Part shown: positions 37,734 to 47,678 of the stretch, in pieces
How the letters are laid out: each line of letters starts with the position of its first letter
Position numbering within the stretch: the first letter of the stretch is position 1
Assembly (NCBI RefSeq): GCF_001591965.1
Contig: NZ_BCVX01000014.1
Span: forward strand, 1 to 64,000
DNA length: 64,000 nt
Direction: 5' to 3'
Source: Lysinibacillus odysseyi 34hs-1 = NBRC 100172
Lineage (GTDB): Bacteria > Bacillota > Bacilli > Bacillales_A > Planococcaceae
The notes under the pieces: generated by a model
Databases searched by the model: none
What the model was told of the DNA's origin: nothing
What the model saw: the letters and a program-made list of their open reading frames with translations, nothing else
Position numbers and translations under genes: made by a program

Positions 37734-39080
37734 CTATAACTCCCTCTGCTCTGCGCTTTTTTCTACATAATCCTTTCCAACGAGGAAAAGTAAAGGAATT
37801 AGAAAAAATTCATCTGCAAATAAAATATCCAAAGCAAACCAAGACCCGAAGCAGGAAATAGCTAAAAGTATAATACCTATCCTGGAACCTCCAGATAAAT
37901 GGGGGATTTTAGGTTTACCGGCTGAAGATAATAATTGGATCATCCATAATGCTAGTATGATAGAACCGGCTATTCCCAACTGATAAATAATTTGGACAAA
38001 GGTATTATGAGCAGCATACATGATTCCTCCTGTATAAACCTGTGTCATTCCTTGCCCAAATAGTAAAGCAATAGGGTGATGGGTAAAATAGGAGATATAA
38101 TCTTGAAGAATGTCACTCCTCCCTGTAGTAAAGGAAGAAATGTCACTGACAACCTGAAAACGCACCCTATACATTTGAATCAGTTTTTCAAAGAACGGTG
38201 ACTTACTAATAAAGACAAGAGCTACCGCAAAAGCAAGCAGCACCGAGATTTTAGTCAGAGCTCTCCCTTTTTGGCTAAATACAAAGAACAGCCATACACC
38301 GGCCGTCGCCCCTAACAATAACAGGAACATCTTGGATACGGATAAAAAGCCTAGATAAACAAGCGTAATAACAAAGAAAAATAATAACACTCTTTCATAA
38401 TATCGTTTGTTAAATACGAGGATGAGCAGCCCGCAAATGGCCGTTAAAATATGCGCTGCATAATAATTAGCATCTCCATAAAAACCACTCAGCCTTGTCA
38501 GGCCGCCTGCTTCCCAACTCGAAACCTCTATATACCTTAGCATATGGGGGTAGCTCATTAAGATTTTAGCCGAGAAGCTTGCTGACATGATGCCGGCTGA
38601 AAAAAAGATGATACACTCCCCAAAAGATAATTGACTTCGGTACAGATAAAAATAGGTAGGAATCAAAACAAGCATGACAAGAAAAACCACATAGCTTAGC
38701 GAGATGTCATACCCTGACACTAACTTCACAATCATTGTATAAATCGTTATGATGCTCACCAGCAATAAATTTTGCAGGGTTAATACCGCTTTTCTTTCAA
38801 AAAGCTCTTTTGTAAGAAGGAAACAACAAAAAAACAGAAGAAAAGCAATGGTATAAAAGGTTGGGCCGTCAGCATTGAATTTCATGATAGGAGACCATGG
38901 CAAATAAAAAAGCATAAGAGCCAGGAATTTTGCCCCCCTGCTGATCAACAGCAAACTAAAAAAGATGAAAATGCCACCCATAACAATGGCACTGCTATTC
39001 ATTACGTGACCTATAGAAATGATAAGCACATCGAGTAAACAAAAAATCAATACTAATCTATTCTTTTGCTTATCGTTCAT
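37734..39080 (-). CDS. Wzy-type O-antigen/capsule polymerase
   Basis: Membrane protein of 448 aa with about ten to twelve segments and the Wzy_C/O-antigen-ligase pattern: a large loop with RLSGFYGDANYYA and a second with FGQGMTQVYTGGIMYAAHNT, containing the His expected in such enzymes. It joins lipid-linked repeat units outside the cell. I prefer ATG 39080 over the one two codons earlier, as GGGGAG then has correct spacing. It overlaps the upstream glycosyltransferase gene by 11 bases. Confidence 0.85.
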   Translation of the reverse strand: MNDKQKNRLVLIFCLLDVLIISIGHVMNSSAIVMGGIFIFFSLLLISRGAKFLALMLFYLPWSPIMKFNADGPTFYTIAFLLFFCCFLLTKELFERKAVLTLQNLLLVSIITIYTMIVKLVSGYDISLSYVVFLVMLVLIPTYFYLYRSQLSFGECIIFFSAGIMSASFSAKILMSYPHMLRYIEVSSWEAGGLTRLSGFYGDANYYAAHILTAICGLLILVFNKRYYERVLLFFFVITLVYLGFLSVSKMFLLLLGATAGVWLFFVFSQKGRALTKISVLLAFAVALVFISKSPFFEKLIQMYRVRFQVVSDISSFTTGRSDILQDYISYFTHHPIALLFGQGMTQVYTGGIMYAAHNTFVQIIYQLGIAGSIILALWMIQLLSSAGKPKIPHLSGGSRIGIILLAISCFGSWFALDILFADEFFLIPLLFLVGKDYVEKSAEQREL

Positions 39081-40269
39081 TAGCATGCTCCCCGTTTATT
39101 ACAGCATCTAATTGTGCAAATATGGATTCTTGGGAGAACCGTTGTTTTTTCAGCCCCTCTCTGATGTGCTGCAATTCCTCCCTATTCCTTAAAATGTATT
39201 CAAGCCCTTCCTTTATGCCGGCCGTCGAATTTTGACAAACCCAGCCTGCCCTGCATTGTTCCACCATTTCAATTGCTGATATTGTATTTGTGGTCAGAAT
39301 AGGAAGCCCTATACATTTTGCTTCTTCTATTACCATCGGAGCTGCTTCATGATATGAAGGCAGCAAAAACAAATCGGCGTTTTTCATATATCTATATGGA
39401 TTTTCCTGTTCTCCATGAAGAAGTATTTGCCCTTCCAGGGATTTCGAAAAGATACGCTCTTCGATATATTTTCTTTGTCTGCCGTCCCCGATAAGATGCC
39501 AGCAGATTTCATAGCCTTTTTCCAATAACTCCTCTATAACATCAATAGTCCTTATAATGCCTTTTTCTTCACTCAGGCGGGCTACCGTTATAATCGTAAA
39601 TTTCCCTCTGTCGTATGGAACCGGGGAGCAGTCAGTCTTCTTTTGAACATCGATAAAATCAACGCTGTTTTTCACACTGTACGTTGTAGACGATAGAGAT
39701 GGAATGGCCTGTAGAAATTGCTTTCTGCAGCCTTCGGAAACAGCAATAATATGGTCAAATTGACTATAGAGCTTTTTATTCCGAGGTGTATTACCTCCGT
39801 ATTGCAAGTAGTCGCAATGTATATAGGCAATCTTTTTCACAGCATCTATTTTCTTTAAGACGAACTCGTTACATCCCCCGTAAAACGATCTACTATCCGG
39901 GCTCTGGACATAGGAAATCGCCGCATCATAACCCTTCAGTCGTTTTTCTGTAAAAAGCAGTAAAGATAGCGGTAATCTATTTGTAAACATCCTCGTCCAC
40001 ACTACGAGCAATGCACGGAGAAGACAGAGAAATCTGCCTTCCTTTTTTGCCTCTGCCTGGGAAACAGCTAACAATTTCAGGAAGGCGTTCGCCTTTATTA
40101 TGTTTATTTCCGCTGGTAATTCAAAGATGTATTTTCCGCTGTAGCTATATATAAATAATGTTACATCGTACTTATCCGCAATTTCCTTTAAAAAATTTAC
40201 TAATGCTTTTTGAATCCCGCCGGTAGCCAGGTTATTACTGACAATGATCAATCTTTTTTTACGATTCAT
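39070..40269 (-). CDS. Glycosyltransferase, GT4
   Basis: GT-B enzyme of 399 aa: SNNLATGGIQKALVNFL opening, VARLSEEKGIIRTIDVIEEL, LLHGEQENPYRYMKNADLFL and PSYHEAAPMVIEEAKCIGLP with the EX7E motif. Cytoplasmic, probably adding one of the later sugars of the repeat unit. ATG 40269 is chosen because a G-rich ribosome site lies 4-11 bases upstream; the open frame runs 11 codons further. Donor sugar unknown. Confidence 0.88.
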   Translation of the reverse strand: MNRKKRLIIVSNNLATGGIQKALVNFLKEIADKYDVTLFIYSYSGKYIFELPAEINIIKANAFLKLLAVSQAEAKKEGRFLCLLRALLVVWTRMFTNRLPLSLLLFTEKRLKGYDAAISYVQSPDSRSFYGGCNEFVLKKIDAVKKIAYIHCDYLQYGGNTPRNKKLYSQFDHIIAVSEGCRKQFLQAIPSLSSTTYSVKNSVDFIDVQKKTDCSPVPYDRGKFTIITVARLSEEKGIIRTIDVIEELLEKGYEICWHLIGDGRQRKYIEERIFSKSLEGQILLHGEQENPYRYMKNADLFLLPSYHEAAPMVIEEAKCIGLPILTTNTISAIEMVEQCRAGWVCQNSTAGIKEGLEYILRNREELQHIREGLKKQRFSQESIFAQLDAVINGEHANER

Positions 40270-40312
40270 CACACCCCCCCTTATGAGGAAACCAGCCGCC
40301 ATTTATATTTTT

Positions 40313-41380
40313 TCAATGTTGCTGACTATATTGGCGGCACAAAAATTCAATCAGCCGATTTTTAAAAATGGCATTCTCCTCCAACACTTTCGAAAAAAAG
40401 GCTGTCCTTCCTTTCTGATATGCAGCCAAATCAAAATTCTTTACATAATCGTTTATTACTTGGTCAATGTTGTCCAATGTATCGGCTGTCAATCCTAATT
40501 GATAGAATGAAATTTGCTCTGCCAAATAACTTCCCTTTAAAGTGATCAGCGGCTTGCCATATAAAGCAGCATTGTATAGCCTATTTGGCAATGCTGTTCG
40601 ATTATTAATACTATCATTCAATCGGAAAACATTAACCAAATCACTGTTTTTATAAAACAAGGCTTCCTCCTCAGCATAATATCTCCCAGTCACAGAGACA
40701 TTGTAGATATGGTTTTCCTTTATATATTTTTCCAGCTGGCCATTAATTTCTCCCTCACCATAATAATTCAGCTGGAAGCCATCATTGTTTCTCAGCTTAT
40801 ACAACAGCTTTTTATTGATCTTTAAATCTCTTGTTGCGCCGATAGTATTCAGGCAGATTTTTTCTTTGCCGGTGATGTTTTGAGCCGGTCCCATTTCTGT
40901 AATGCTTGTTATTTGTGTATTATGATTGATGGCATACTTATCACTTTCCGGAAGCCAAATTTTATATCCTGAAGAGGATAAGACCACATGATTAGAAAAC
41001 GCGATTATCTTGTCCATATCAAGAAACCTTAAAATTTTATTGTAATCCCGTACGTCTACTATAAAATTTCCTTTAAAGCCCTCAAGTAAAATGTCCCTAA
41101 GAAAGAAGGTCAATTGAAGCCCAAAGACAATTACCTTATCATAACTCTGTCTCTTTAGCCGTTCGACTATGAAACGTTTATATCCGGCATAGTCGAAAAA
41201 GCTTCTTTGATGGCCCGTTTTTCTGTCTCTATATGTGTTATTATCAATTCCCTCCATGTGGAACCTGTCCCAATTAATAATGTCGTAATCAATCTTCTGT
41301 TCCAGTAAAATATGCTCGTAATTTTTTACATAGGGCATATAGAGCCTGTTCGAAGGGCAAATTAACGCCAGCCTCATCAT
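40313..41380 (-). CDS. Putative glycosyltransferase (GT-B, diverged)
   Basis: A 355-aa protein with GT-B character, weaker in the N-terminal half (LICPSNRLYMPYVKNYE). The C-terminal half is clearer: GEGEINGQLEKYIKE, VSVTGRYYAEEEALFYKNSD and NRLYNAALYGKPLIT. Its ATG overlaps the capG stop by 4 bases. It probably adds a sugar to the repeat unit made with UDP-FucNAc. Specificity is not visible. Confidence 0.72.
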   Translation of the reverse strand: MMRLALICPSNRLYMPYVKNYEHILLEQKIDYDIINWDRFHMEGIDNNTYRDRKTGHQRSFFDYAGYKRFIVERLKRQSYDKVIVFGLQLTFFLRDILLEGFKGNFIVDVRDYNKILRFLDMDKIIAFSNHVVLSSSGYKIWLPESDKYAINHNTQITSITEMGPAQNITGKEKICLNTIGATRDLKINKKLLYKLRNNDGFQLNYYGEGEINGQLEKYIKENHIYNVSVTGRYYAEEEALFYKNSDLVNVFRLNDSINNRTALPNRLYNAALYGKPLITLKGSYLAEQISFYQLGLTADTLDNIDQVINDYVKNFDLAAYQKGRTAFFSKVLEENAIFKNRLIEFLCRQYSQQH

Positions 41381-42507
41381 TCAGGGTGCCCCCAGACCCT
41401 ACGTTTTACATAATCCGTGTATGACAAAATGATTCTCAACACTTTATCTGATACATTCGGCATCCGGTAGTCCTCCACTAGTCGAAGTGTGTCCTTTTGC
41501 TGTGTTTCTAATATATGCAGCCCCTGCAGCACCCGCTCTTTTTTTAGTCCTACCATCATGACCGCTGCTTCTTCCATCGCTTCCGGTCTTTCATGTGCCT
41601 CCCGTATATTGAGCGCCCGGAAACCTAAAATAGACGATTCTTCACTAATTGTCCCGCTGTCGCTAAGAACAGCCTTTGCCTCTAATTGAAGCTTTATATA
41701 ATCATTAAACCCTAAAGGTTTGATCGTTTTAATGAGTGGATGAAAGACAACCTTTTTTTCGTTCATCCTCTTTTGTGTGCGGGGGTGTGTGCTGACGATG
41801 ACCGGCATTTTATATGTTTCGGCAAGCGTCTGCAATGTATCAATGAGTGCTGCAAAATTTGATTCTCTATTAATATTCTCTTCTCTATGTGCAGAAACAA
41901 CAAAATACCCTTCTTCTTTAAGCGCCAGCCGCTGTAAAATATCGGATGATTCAATATCATTCACTCTGGAATTTAGTACTTCATACATCGGACTCCCCGT
42001 TTTAATGACTTGATCCGCCGGGAAGCCCTCGCGCAGCAGGTATTCTCTTGCTATATCGCTATAAGTCAGATTGATATCCGCCACATGGTCAACGATTTTC
42101 CGGTTTGTTTCTTCAGGAACACGCTGATCAAAACAGCGGTTGCCTGCCTCCATATGAAAAACGGGGATTTGTCTTCTTTTCGCTGCAATGGCACATAAAC
42201 AGCTGTTTGTATCACCTAATACTAAAAAAGCATCCGGAGCTGTTTCTTCTAATATGGGATCAATTTTATTTAACATATTGCCAATTGTTTGAGCAGGTGT
42301 ACTGGCAGCTGCCTCCAAGAAATAATCCGGCTTTTTCAAATGAAATTCCTTGAAAAAAATCTCATTTAATTCGTAATCATAATTTTGCCCCGTATGCACA
42401 AGCGTATGATCAATTGCATCTGACTGTTCCAGCTTGTTGATGACTGCCGACAGCCTGATAATTTCCGGCCTTGTCCCTACCACTGTCATTACTTTGAGCT
42501 TCCTCAC
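41377..42507 (-). CDS. capG: CapG/WecB-type UDP-HexNAc 2-epimerase
   Basis: Non-hydrolysing 2-epimerase of 376 aa. The gene order capE-capF-capG identifies it as the last enzyme of UDP-L-FucNAc synthesis, epimerising C2 of the UDP-6-deoxy-L-talose-type intermediate. Family residues are visible in TRPEIIRLS, HTGQNYDYELN, MEAGNRCFDQRVPEE, VSAHREENI, STHPRT and SDSGTISEE. Alternatively it could make UDP-ManNAc, which the WecC-type enzyme of island B would need. It lies 3 bases after capF. Confidence 0.9.
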   Translation of the reverse strand: MRKLKVMTVVGTRPEIIRLSAVINKLEQSDAIDHTLVHTGQNYDYELNEIFFKEFHLKKPDYFLEAAASTPAQTIGNMLNKIDPILEETAPDAFLVLGDTNSCLCAIAAKRRQIPVFHMEAGNRCFDQRVPEETNRKIVDHVADINLTYSDIAREYLLREGFPADQVIKTGSPMYEVLNSRVNDIESSDILQRLALKEEGYFVVSAHREENINRESNFAALIDTLQTLAETYKMPVIVSTHPRTQKRMNEKKVVFHPLIKTIKPLGFNDYIKLQLEAKAVLSDSGTISEESSILGFRALNIREAHERPEAMEEAAVMMVGLKKERVLQGLHILETQQKDTLRLVEDYRMPNVSDKVLRIILSYTDYVKRRVWGHPE

Positions 42508-42510
42508 CTC

Positions 42511-43620
42511 TTATACCTCCAAATAGTACGTATCCGGCTTTTCAGGATCAAAGCATTCATCTGCCCATATAATAGTAATGAGATCTGTATGGCCAATATT
42601 CACAATGGAGTGTGTATAACCTGTAGGAATATCCACTACCTGCATTTTTTCTCCACTGACATAATATTCTATGATTTCCTCGCTCCCCAGCTTTCTAAAA
42701 CGAATGATTCCTTCCCCACCTACAACAAGAAATTTCTCATTTTTTGAATGGTGCCAGTGATTTCCCTTCGTAATGCCTGGTTTTGAGATATTGACAGATA
42801 CCTGCCCTCTATCAGATGTTTTGATAAATTCAGTAAAAGAACCTCTATGGTCCAGATTCATTTTCAAATTATATGCAAATTGGTTCTCAGGTAGAAAGCT
42901 TACATAAGTGCTATAAAGCTTTTTCGTCAGGCCATCCTCCATATCGGCTATGTGTAAAGTCTCCCTATTTGCTTTAAAGTTTTCTATCAGGTCTGCTAAA
43001 CCGCCAAGTGAGATTGGGTAGGTAAGCGGTACTGCACAGTAAGGAGACTGCCTTGACGGCTCCCCCTTTAATGCACGCAGAAATTCTTCTATCACGTCAT
43101 CAATATAGCAGAGAGTGAGCTCTTTTTTGGCATCATCGATATAGATAGGCCTATTCCGTGCAATATAATAACAGTATGTGGCCACGACAGAATTATAGTC
43201 CGGCTTGCTCCACTTGCCGAACACATTCGGCAATCTGTACACATATACTTCCGCACCTGTATTGCTTTTATGAAGGAATAAAGCATCCTCCATCGCTCTC
43301 TTGCTTTTCCCGTATGGATTGTCCTGCCCCGCCTGAATAGAAGAAGCCGCTACAATCGGGGCTTTATTTCCGAATTCCGTGAGCAATGCTAGAAGTCTTT
43401 CAGTAAACTTGTAGTTTCCTTCCATAAACTCACCTTCATGCATCGGTCTATTTACCCCGGCTAAATGAAAGACAAAATTACACTCTTTAGCATAGGTTTC
43501 CAGCAATGCTGGATCTTCATCTTTCGTATAGCTTAAAATGTCATGAAACCCTCTGTTTTTCAGCTCCGCAATCAAATTCTTCCCGATAAATCCGCCCGCT
43601 CCTGTTATAAGAATTTTCAA
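42511..43620 (-). CDS. capF: CapF bifunctional UDP-sugar epimerase/reductase
   Basis: Two-domain enzyme of 369 aa from the UDP-L-FucNAc pathway. The N-terminal SDR domain (GAGGFIG 7-13; Tyr103 and Lys107) reduces C4 with NADPH. The C-terminal cupin (His288, His290, His291, Glu295 in the HWHHSKNE stretch) epimerises C3 using a metal. The SDR-cupin fusion is diagnostic for CapF as known from S. aureus type 5/8 capsule. It sits between capE and capG with short gaps, a complete pathway cassette. Confidence 0.95.
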   Translation of the reverse strand: MKILITGAGGFIGKNLIAELKNRGFHDILSYTKDEDPALLETYAKECNFVFHLAGVNRPMHEGEFMEGNYKFTERLLALLTEFGNKAPIVAASSIQAGQDNPYGKSKRAMEDALFLHKSNTGAEVYVYRLPNVFGKWSKPDYNSVVATYCYYIARNRPIYIDDAKKELTLCYIDDVIEEFLRALKGEPSRQSPYCAVPLTYPISLGGLADLIENFKANRETLHIADMEDGLTKKLYSTYVSFLPENQFAYNLKMNLDHRGSFTEFIKTSDRGQVSVNISKPGITKGNHWHHSKNEKFLVVGGEGIIRFRKLGSEEIIEYYVSGEKMQVVDIPTGYTHSIVNIGHTDLITIIWADECFDPEKPDTYYLEV

Positions 43621-43635
43621 CGTGTCACTCCCTGC

Positions 43636-44673
43636 TTAGTTCATTACCTGTACATGCCGGTTCCACTGCCATAGCTCCTGCTGGATATATGGAAGCTGCA
43701 GCAGTTTTTGCTTTACTTCTTCTATCGTTAAAAGCTGCGTATTGTCAGAATTATATTCCTCCATGATGGTTAGCTCCGGGTCGCCTTCATCAACATATTC
43801 CTTGTAATTGAGATTCCGTTGATCTGGAGGGATGATATAGAAACGTCCTGCATCCTTTGATGCCGCGTATTCTTCCTTTGTCAGAAGGGTTTCGCATCTT
43901 TTTTCACCATGTCTTGTACCGATAATTTTGATTTCATTCGCTGCATTAAATAGTTCCTTTACGGCCATCGCCAGATTGTGAATCGTACAGGCAGGAGATT
44001 TCTGGACCATTATGTCCCCCGGCTCCCCATGTTCAAAGGCAAACATCACCAATTCCACTGCTTCCTCCAAGTTCATTAAAAACCGTGTCATATGTGGATT
44101 TGTAATCGTTAAGGGCTTGCCGCTTTTAATTTGTTCGATAAAAAGCGGAATGACAGAACCACGGGAGGCTATCACATTCCCATAGCGCGTACCGCAAATC
44201 AGTGTCCTGTCGGCAGATACGGTTTTTGCCTTGGCTACGAATACTTTTTCCATCATGGCTTTTGAGATGCCCATGGCGTTGATCGGATAGGCTGCTTTAT
44301 CTGTCGACAGGCAGATCACTTTTTTCACATTATGTTCTATAGCAGCATTCAGTACATTTTCCGTGCCTAAAATATTTGTTTTTACCGCTTCTAGCGGAAA
44401 GAATTCACATGACGGCACTTGCTTTAACGCAGCCGCATGAAAAATATAGTCCACTCCATGCATCGCATTTCTTAAACTATCCATCTGCCGGACATCCCCA
44501 AGATAAAACTTCAGTTTCTCGCTGTTATATTTCTTTCGCATATCGTCCTGCTTTTTTTCATCTCTGGAAAATATACGAATCTCCTTAATATCCGTACCGA
44601 GAAACCGCTTCATCACGGCATGGCCAAAAGAACCCGTGCCGCCTGTAATTAATAAGGTTGCATTTTTAAACAC
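43636..44673 (-). CDS. capE: CapE UDP-GlcNAc 4,6-dehydratase/5-epimerase
   Basis: Soluble inverting dehydratase of 345 aa, first step toward UDP-L-FucNAc. GGTGSFG (11-17), STDKAAYPINAMGISK with Met134 and Lys138 (Met in place of the usual SDR Tyr, as in this subfamily) and GTRYGNV are present. It lacks the N-terminal membrane domain of the PglF-type dehydratase at 48879-50717, so the island has one membrane-bound and one soluble UDP-GlcNAc dehydratase for two different deoxysugars. Confidence 0.94.
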   Translation of the reverse strand: MFKNATLLITGGTGSFGHAVMKRFLGTDIKEIRIFSRDEKKQDDMRKKYNSEKLKFYLGDVRQMDSLRNAMHGVDYIFHAAALKQVPSCEFFPLEAVKTNILGTENVLNAAIEHNVKKVICLSTDKAAYPINAMGISKAMMEKVFVAKAKTVSADRTLICGTRYGNVIASRGSVIPLFIEQIKSGKPLTITNPHMTRFLMNLEEAVELVMFAFEHGEPGDIMVQKSPACTIHNLAMAVKELFNAANEIKIIGTRHGEKRCETLLTKEEYAASKDAGRFYIIPPDQRNLNYKEYVDEGDPELTIMEEYNSDNTQLLTIEEVKQKLLQLPYIQQELWQWNRHVQVMN

Positions 44674-44690
44674 TATTGTCCCTCCTTTCG

Positions 44691-45893
44691 TTATTCAAAA
44701 TGATTCATAATGATTTCATAGGAATGTCTGGCCGTAAAATTTTCCTCCAAATACTTTCTGGCATTTCTGCCCATCTCTTTTCGTATGAGAGGGTTTGTCA
44801 ATTGCCCCATTTTTTCATTGAATTCCTCTATATTTGCGCTGCTGCTCCATAGACCAAAATGGCCTTGTTCTAGAACTTGTCCAATATCTGTATGTTCATC
44901 TGTTGCTGCGAGTACAGGGATTGATGCCTGCATATACGAAAGGATACGAGACGGGAAATTCGGAATGGTAAAACGGTGATGGAGAAAAATAAGGCCTACA
45001 TCACAGGCATTAGCCAATAATTCATATTCACCTTTTGGTAACTCTCTAATGAGCTTTGCGTTTGGAGGCCGTTTTCTCTCAAAATAGGCTGCTATTTTGT
45101 CAAATTCCGTTCCGGTCCCGACAATGATAAAAAAGGCTTGGTCATTGGACTGATTCGTTTCTATACATTGCAGCAGGAAATCAATTGCCTGAGGTTTACC
45201 TAAATTACCGCCGTACAAAAAAATGGGCCGGTCTGATGGAATATTGTATTTGTTTCGGATACTATTTATTTTGTCTTCATCCTTTTGCATTGTAAGCGGG
45301 GTAATACTATTAGGGCATATTTCCAGGATAGCGGGTGATAGCTGCGGGTTGTGGGTTTTTATAAAGTCTACATTTGCCTGGGACATACAGCCAATGACAT
45401 CCGAGGTGCGATATAATTTCTTTTCTTTCATTCTGAAATAGTGATAAATAGGGCTGCTTTTGTGGAGCATATTTAGATCCACTGCATTTTGCGGAAAAAT
45501 ATCCTTTAAAAGTAAATAGGTTTTTGCGTTATCTCTTTTTTTGATATAACGAATGACTTTTTCAAATGTAACAGGCGGGGTAGAATAAATTACTAAATCA
45601 AAAATGATATGACTCAAGTAGGTTTTAATAGCCTTTAAAAACTGATGCTCAATCATCAAGGTGGAGATGCCCTTTTCCAGAAGGTGATTTTGTGTAATGT
45701 TGCCAATTTTAACTTTGAGGAGATGGACCCCATTTTCCATTGTATATTCGGTAGGCTTTCCTAAACGTTTTTCCCTTGCATACATAATATATACGTCATG
45801 CCCATGGTCGCGGAATTGCCGCATCAGATCAGAATATATTCCCTGCGTTTCGATATTGTCCATACTTCCCAATGATAGAAACAAAATGTTCAT
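44691..45893 (-). CDS. Glycosyltransferase, CapL/WbuB-like GT4
   Basis: GT-B enzyme of 400 aa next to capEFG. Features: YSTPPVTFEKVIRYIKK and LLKDIFPQNAVDL in the N-terminal half, and LYGGNLGKPQAIDFLL and NFPSRILSYMQASIPVLAATD in the C-terminal half. This pattern is that of FucNAc transferases such as S. aureus CapL and E. coli WbuB, so transfer of L-FucNAc onto the first lipid-linked sugar is the best guess. GAGG precedes the ATG. Confidence 0.85.
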   Translation of the reverse strand: MNILFLSLGSMDNIETQGIYSDLMRQFRDHGHDVYIMYAREKRLGKPTEYTMENGVHLLKVKIGNITQNHLLEKGISTLMIEHQFLKAIKTYLSHIIFDLVIYSTPPVTFEKVIRYIKKRDNAKTYLLLKDIFPQNAVDLNMLHKSSPIYHYFRMKEKKLYRTSDVIGCMSQANVDFIKTHNPQLSPAILEICPNSITPLTMQKDEDKINSIRNKYNIPSDRPIFLYGGNLGKPQAIDFLLQCIETNQSNDQAFFIIVGTGTEFDKIAAYFERKRPPNAKLIRELPKGEYELLANACDVGLIFLHHRFTIPNFPSRILSYMQASIPVLAATDEHTDIGQVLEQGHFGLWSSSANIEEFNEKMGQLTNPLIRKEMGRNARKYLEENFTARHSYEIIMNHFE

Positions 45894-45914
45894 TTATCTA
45901 CCTCACCTATCACA

Positions 45915-46985
45915 TCATTTCGAGAAGGATGAGCGATAGAGAGGAAAGAATAAAGCGGACTCATCCATTCGTTCCCCCCTTCTTCTCATGTCCAACAGGT
46001 AATCGTACACTTCTTCATTAAATATTTTTTTCCCAATTGAAAAATGGGTCTGCGAGTTTTTATTAAAACCTTCTTTGAACTGGTAAAGAGAGTCTTCTTT
46101 ACTGCCAACGCCTCCTCCCATATGAAAGCTTTCAAATCCATGTTCACTTCCCCAGCATGCTATTTCATACATTAACAAGTTGGTAGGGGCAAGATGTGAA
46201 AATGCTTCTTCCGATGCGGATAAATGATGATGCATTCGTCTATTTCCATAGAGCACCAGCACCATCGCTATCTTTCTTCCTTTGTATACCGCATAAAAAA
46301 TAACGGAATGGTCCGGCAAGTCGTGCAGCACACTTTGGTAAAATGCTTCGTTAAAATAATAGTAATCTTGCGCATTGTTTTTCTTCATTGTCTGTTCATA
46401 CATCCGTTTAAACTCTTGAAACAGCTCAGGCTCTCTTCCACTATATACTTCCACGCCGGCCTCATGTGCCTTTTTTATCCATCTTTTTTTATTGTTACGT
46501 AAGTCTTCCCATATACAATGCGTTGAGGTTAATGATACGGTAATTGTTTTGCCAAGCGGCTTTATCTTATAAAGGCTTTTAGCAGCTTCCGCATTTTGTA
46601 GGAGAGGGTGGAAGCGTACAAATTCACTAATGATTCCTGCTTCTTTACAGTAAGCACTATATTCATCAGCTAAAGCGTGCATGGCAGAAGTTGTAGCTGA
46701 TCCTTCTATCAAAAAACCGCCATATCCATACGGCGTAGCGAAATCATAAAAGGTATTCGCCGGCAGTTTACCTGTAAACTGTTTATCATCAGCTATATCT
46801 CTTTTCATCACCACATTGATAGCTTTCATATCTCCTGCTTCATAGTAAAAAAGTGTGGGTTCACCGTCACCGTGTATATTAAATGCTTTTACATAGTTTG
46901 CTAAATAGTAAACATCATGCTGCTCAAATCCCTGCACGATCGTATTCCATTCATCTTGCTCATCCAATGTTAAGATCGATAGCAT
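45915..46985 (-). CDS. FemAB/GNAT-like acyl- or aminoacyltransferase
   Basis: A 356-aa protein with the double-GNAT look of FemAB/BioF2-type proteins: FYDFATPYGYGGFLIEG, NNKKRWIKKAHEAGVEV, LYGNRRMHHHLSASEEAFSH and the late SFHMGGGVGSKEDSLYQFK stretch. FemAB relatives add amino acids from aminoacyl-tRNA to wall precursors; others in capsule loci acylate sugar amines. Placed between the initiating transferase and the FucNAc genes, it could modify the free 4-amino group made by the PglE-type enzyme. That role is inferred. Confidence 0.78.
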   Translation of the reverse strand: MLSILTLDEQDEWNTIVQGFEQHDVYYLANYVKAFNIHGDGEPTLFYYEAGDMKAINVVMKRDIADDKQFTGKLPANTFYDFATPYGYGGFLIEGSATTSAMHALADEYSAYCKEAGIISEFVRFHPLLQNAEAAKSLYKIKPLGKTITVSLTSTHCIWEDLRNNKKRWIKKAHEAGVEVYSGREPELFQEFKRMYEQTMKKNNAQDYYYFNEAFYQSVLHDLPDHSVIFYAVYKGRKIAMVLVLYGNRRMHHHLSASEEAFSHLAPTNLLMYEIACWGSEHGFESFHMGGGVGSKEDSLYQFKEGFNKNSQTHFSIGKKIFNEEVYDYLLDMRRRGERMDESALFFPLYRSSFSK

Positions 46986-47039
46986 GTCTCTCCTCTTTTC
47001 ATCAAATCTTGTAAAGTCCAGCTATATTCATACTTGAAT

Positions 47040-47678
47040 TCAACCGGATGTTGCCTTCTGTTTTGCTTTTCTATATTGGTCAAAATCGATTGGTGTATCG
47101 ACACCCAGCTCCCCAACATCGGTTCTTTCGATTACTTTCTTCAGTGTTTTTATCATGATTTTTATATCATTGGCTAATGTAATATTCGTTATATACTCCA
47201 AATCGTATTGAAAGCGCTGCTCCCAAGAGGCTGTATTACGCCCGTTAATTTGTGCCAATCCCGAGAGCCCAGGCCTTATAGAATGCCGTGCTCTTTCCTC
47301 ATTCGTATAATATGGCAAATATTCTACGGCTAAAGGCCTCGGACCTATAATTGCCATATCTCCTTTAATAATGTTCAGCAGTTCCGGCAGCTCATCCAAA
47401 CTAGTCGATCTTAGGAATCTGCCGAACTTTGTAAGCCTTCTTTTATTCGGAAGCAGCTGTCCTTTTGCATCCCGGGCATCTGTCATCGTACGAAATTTAT
47501 ACAATGTAAATATCTTTTCTTTGTAGCCTGGTCTTTCCTGTTTAAATAGGACGGGGCTGCCCAGGTTGATTCTTACTAAAACGGCGATCACTAGTAAAAG
47601 TGGACTGAAGAGAATGAGGGCAACAGCCGCTAAAAAGAAATCCATTAGCCTTTTCCCGTACTTTTTATATAGCTGCAT
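47040..47678 (-). CDS. Initiating sugar-1-phosphate transferase (PglC-like)
   Basis: Monotopic phosphoglycosyl transferase of 212 aa that starts the repeat unit by moving a sugar-1-phosphate to undecaprenyl phosphate. One N-terminal re-entrant hydrophobic helix (about 10-38), KFRTM, the catalytic Asp95-Glu96 pair in SLDELPE, IIGPRPLAVEY and RPGLSGLAQINGR are all present. It overlaps the aminotransferase gene by 14 bases. The PglF-PglE-PglC grouping suggests a 4-amino-4,6-dideoxy-GlcNAc derivative as first sugar. Confidence 0.93.
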   Translation of the reverse strand: MQLYKKYGKRLMDFFLAAVALILFSPLLLVIAVLVRINLGSPVLFKQERPGYKEKIFTLYKFRTMTDARDAKGQLLPNKRRLTKFGRFLRSTSLDELPELLNIIKGDMAIIGPRPLAVEYLPYYTNEERARHSIRPGLSGLAQINGRNTASWEQRFQYDLEYITNITLANDIKIMIKTLKKVIERTDVGELGVDTPIDFDQYRKAKQKATSG

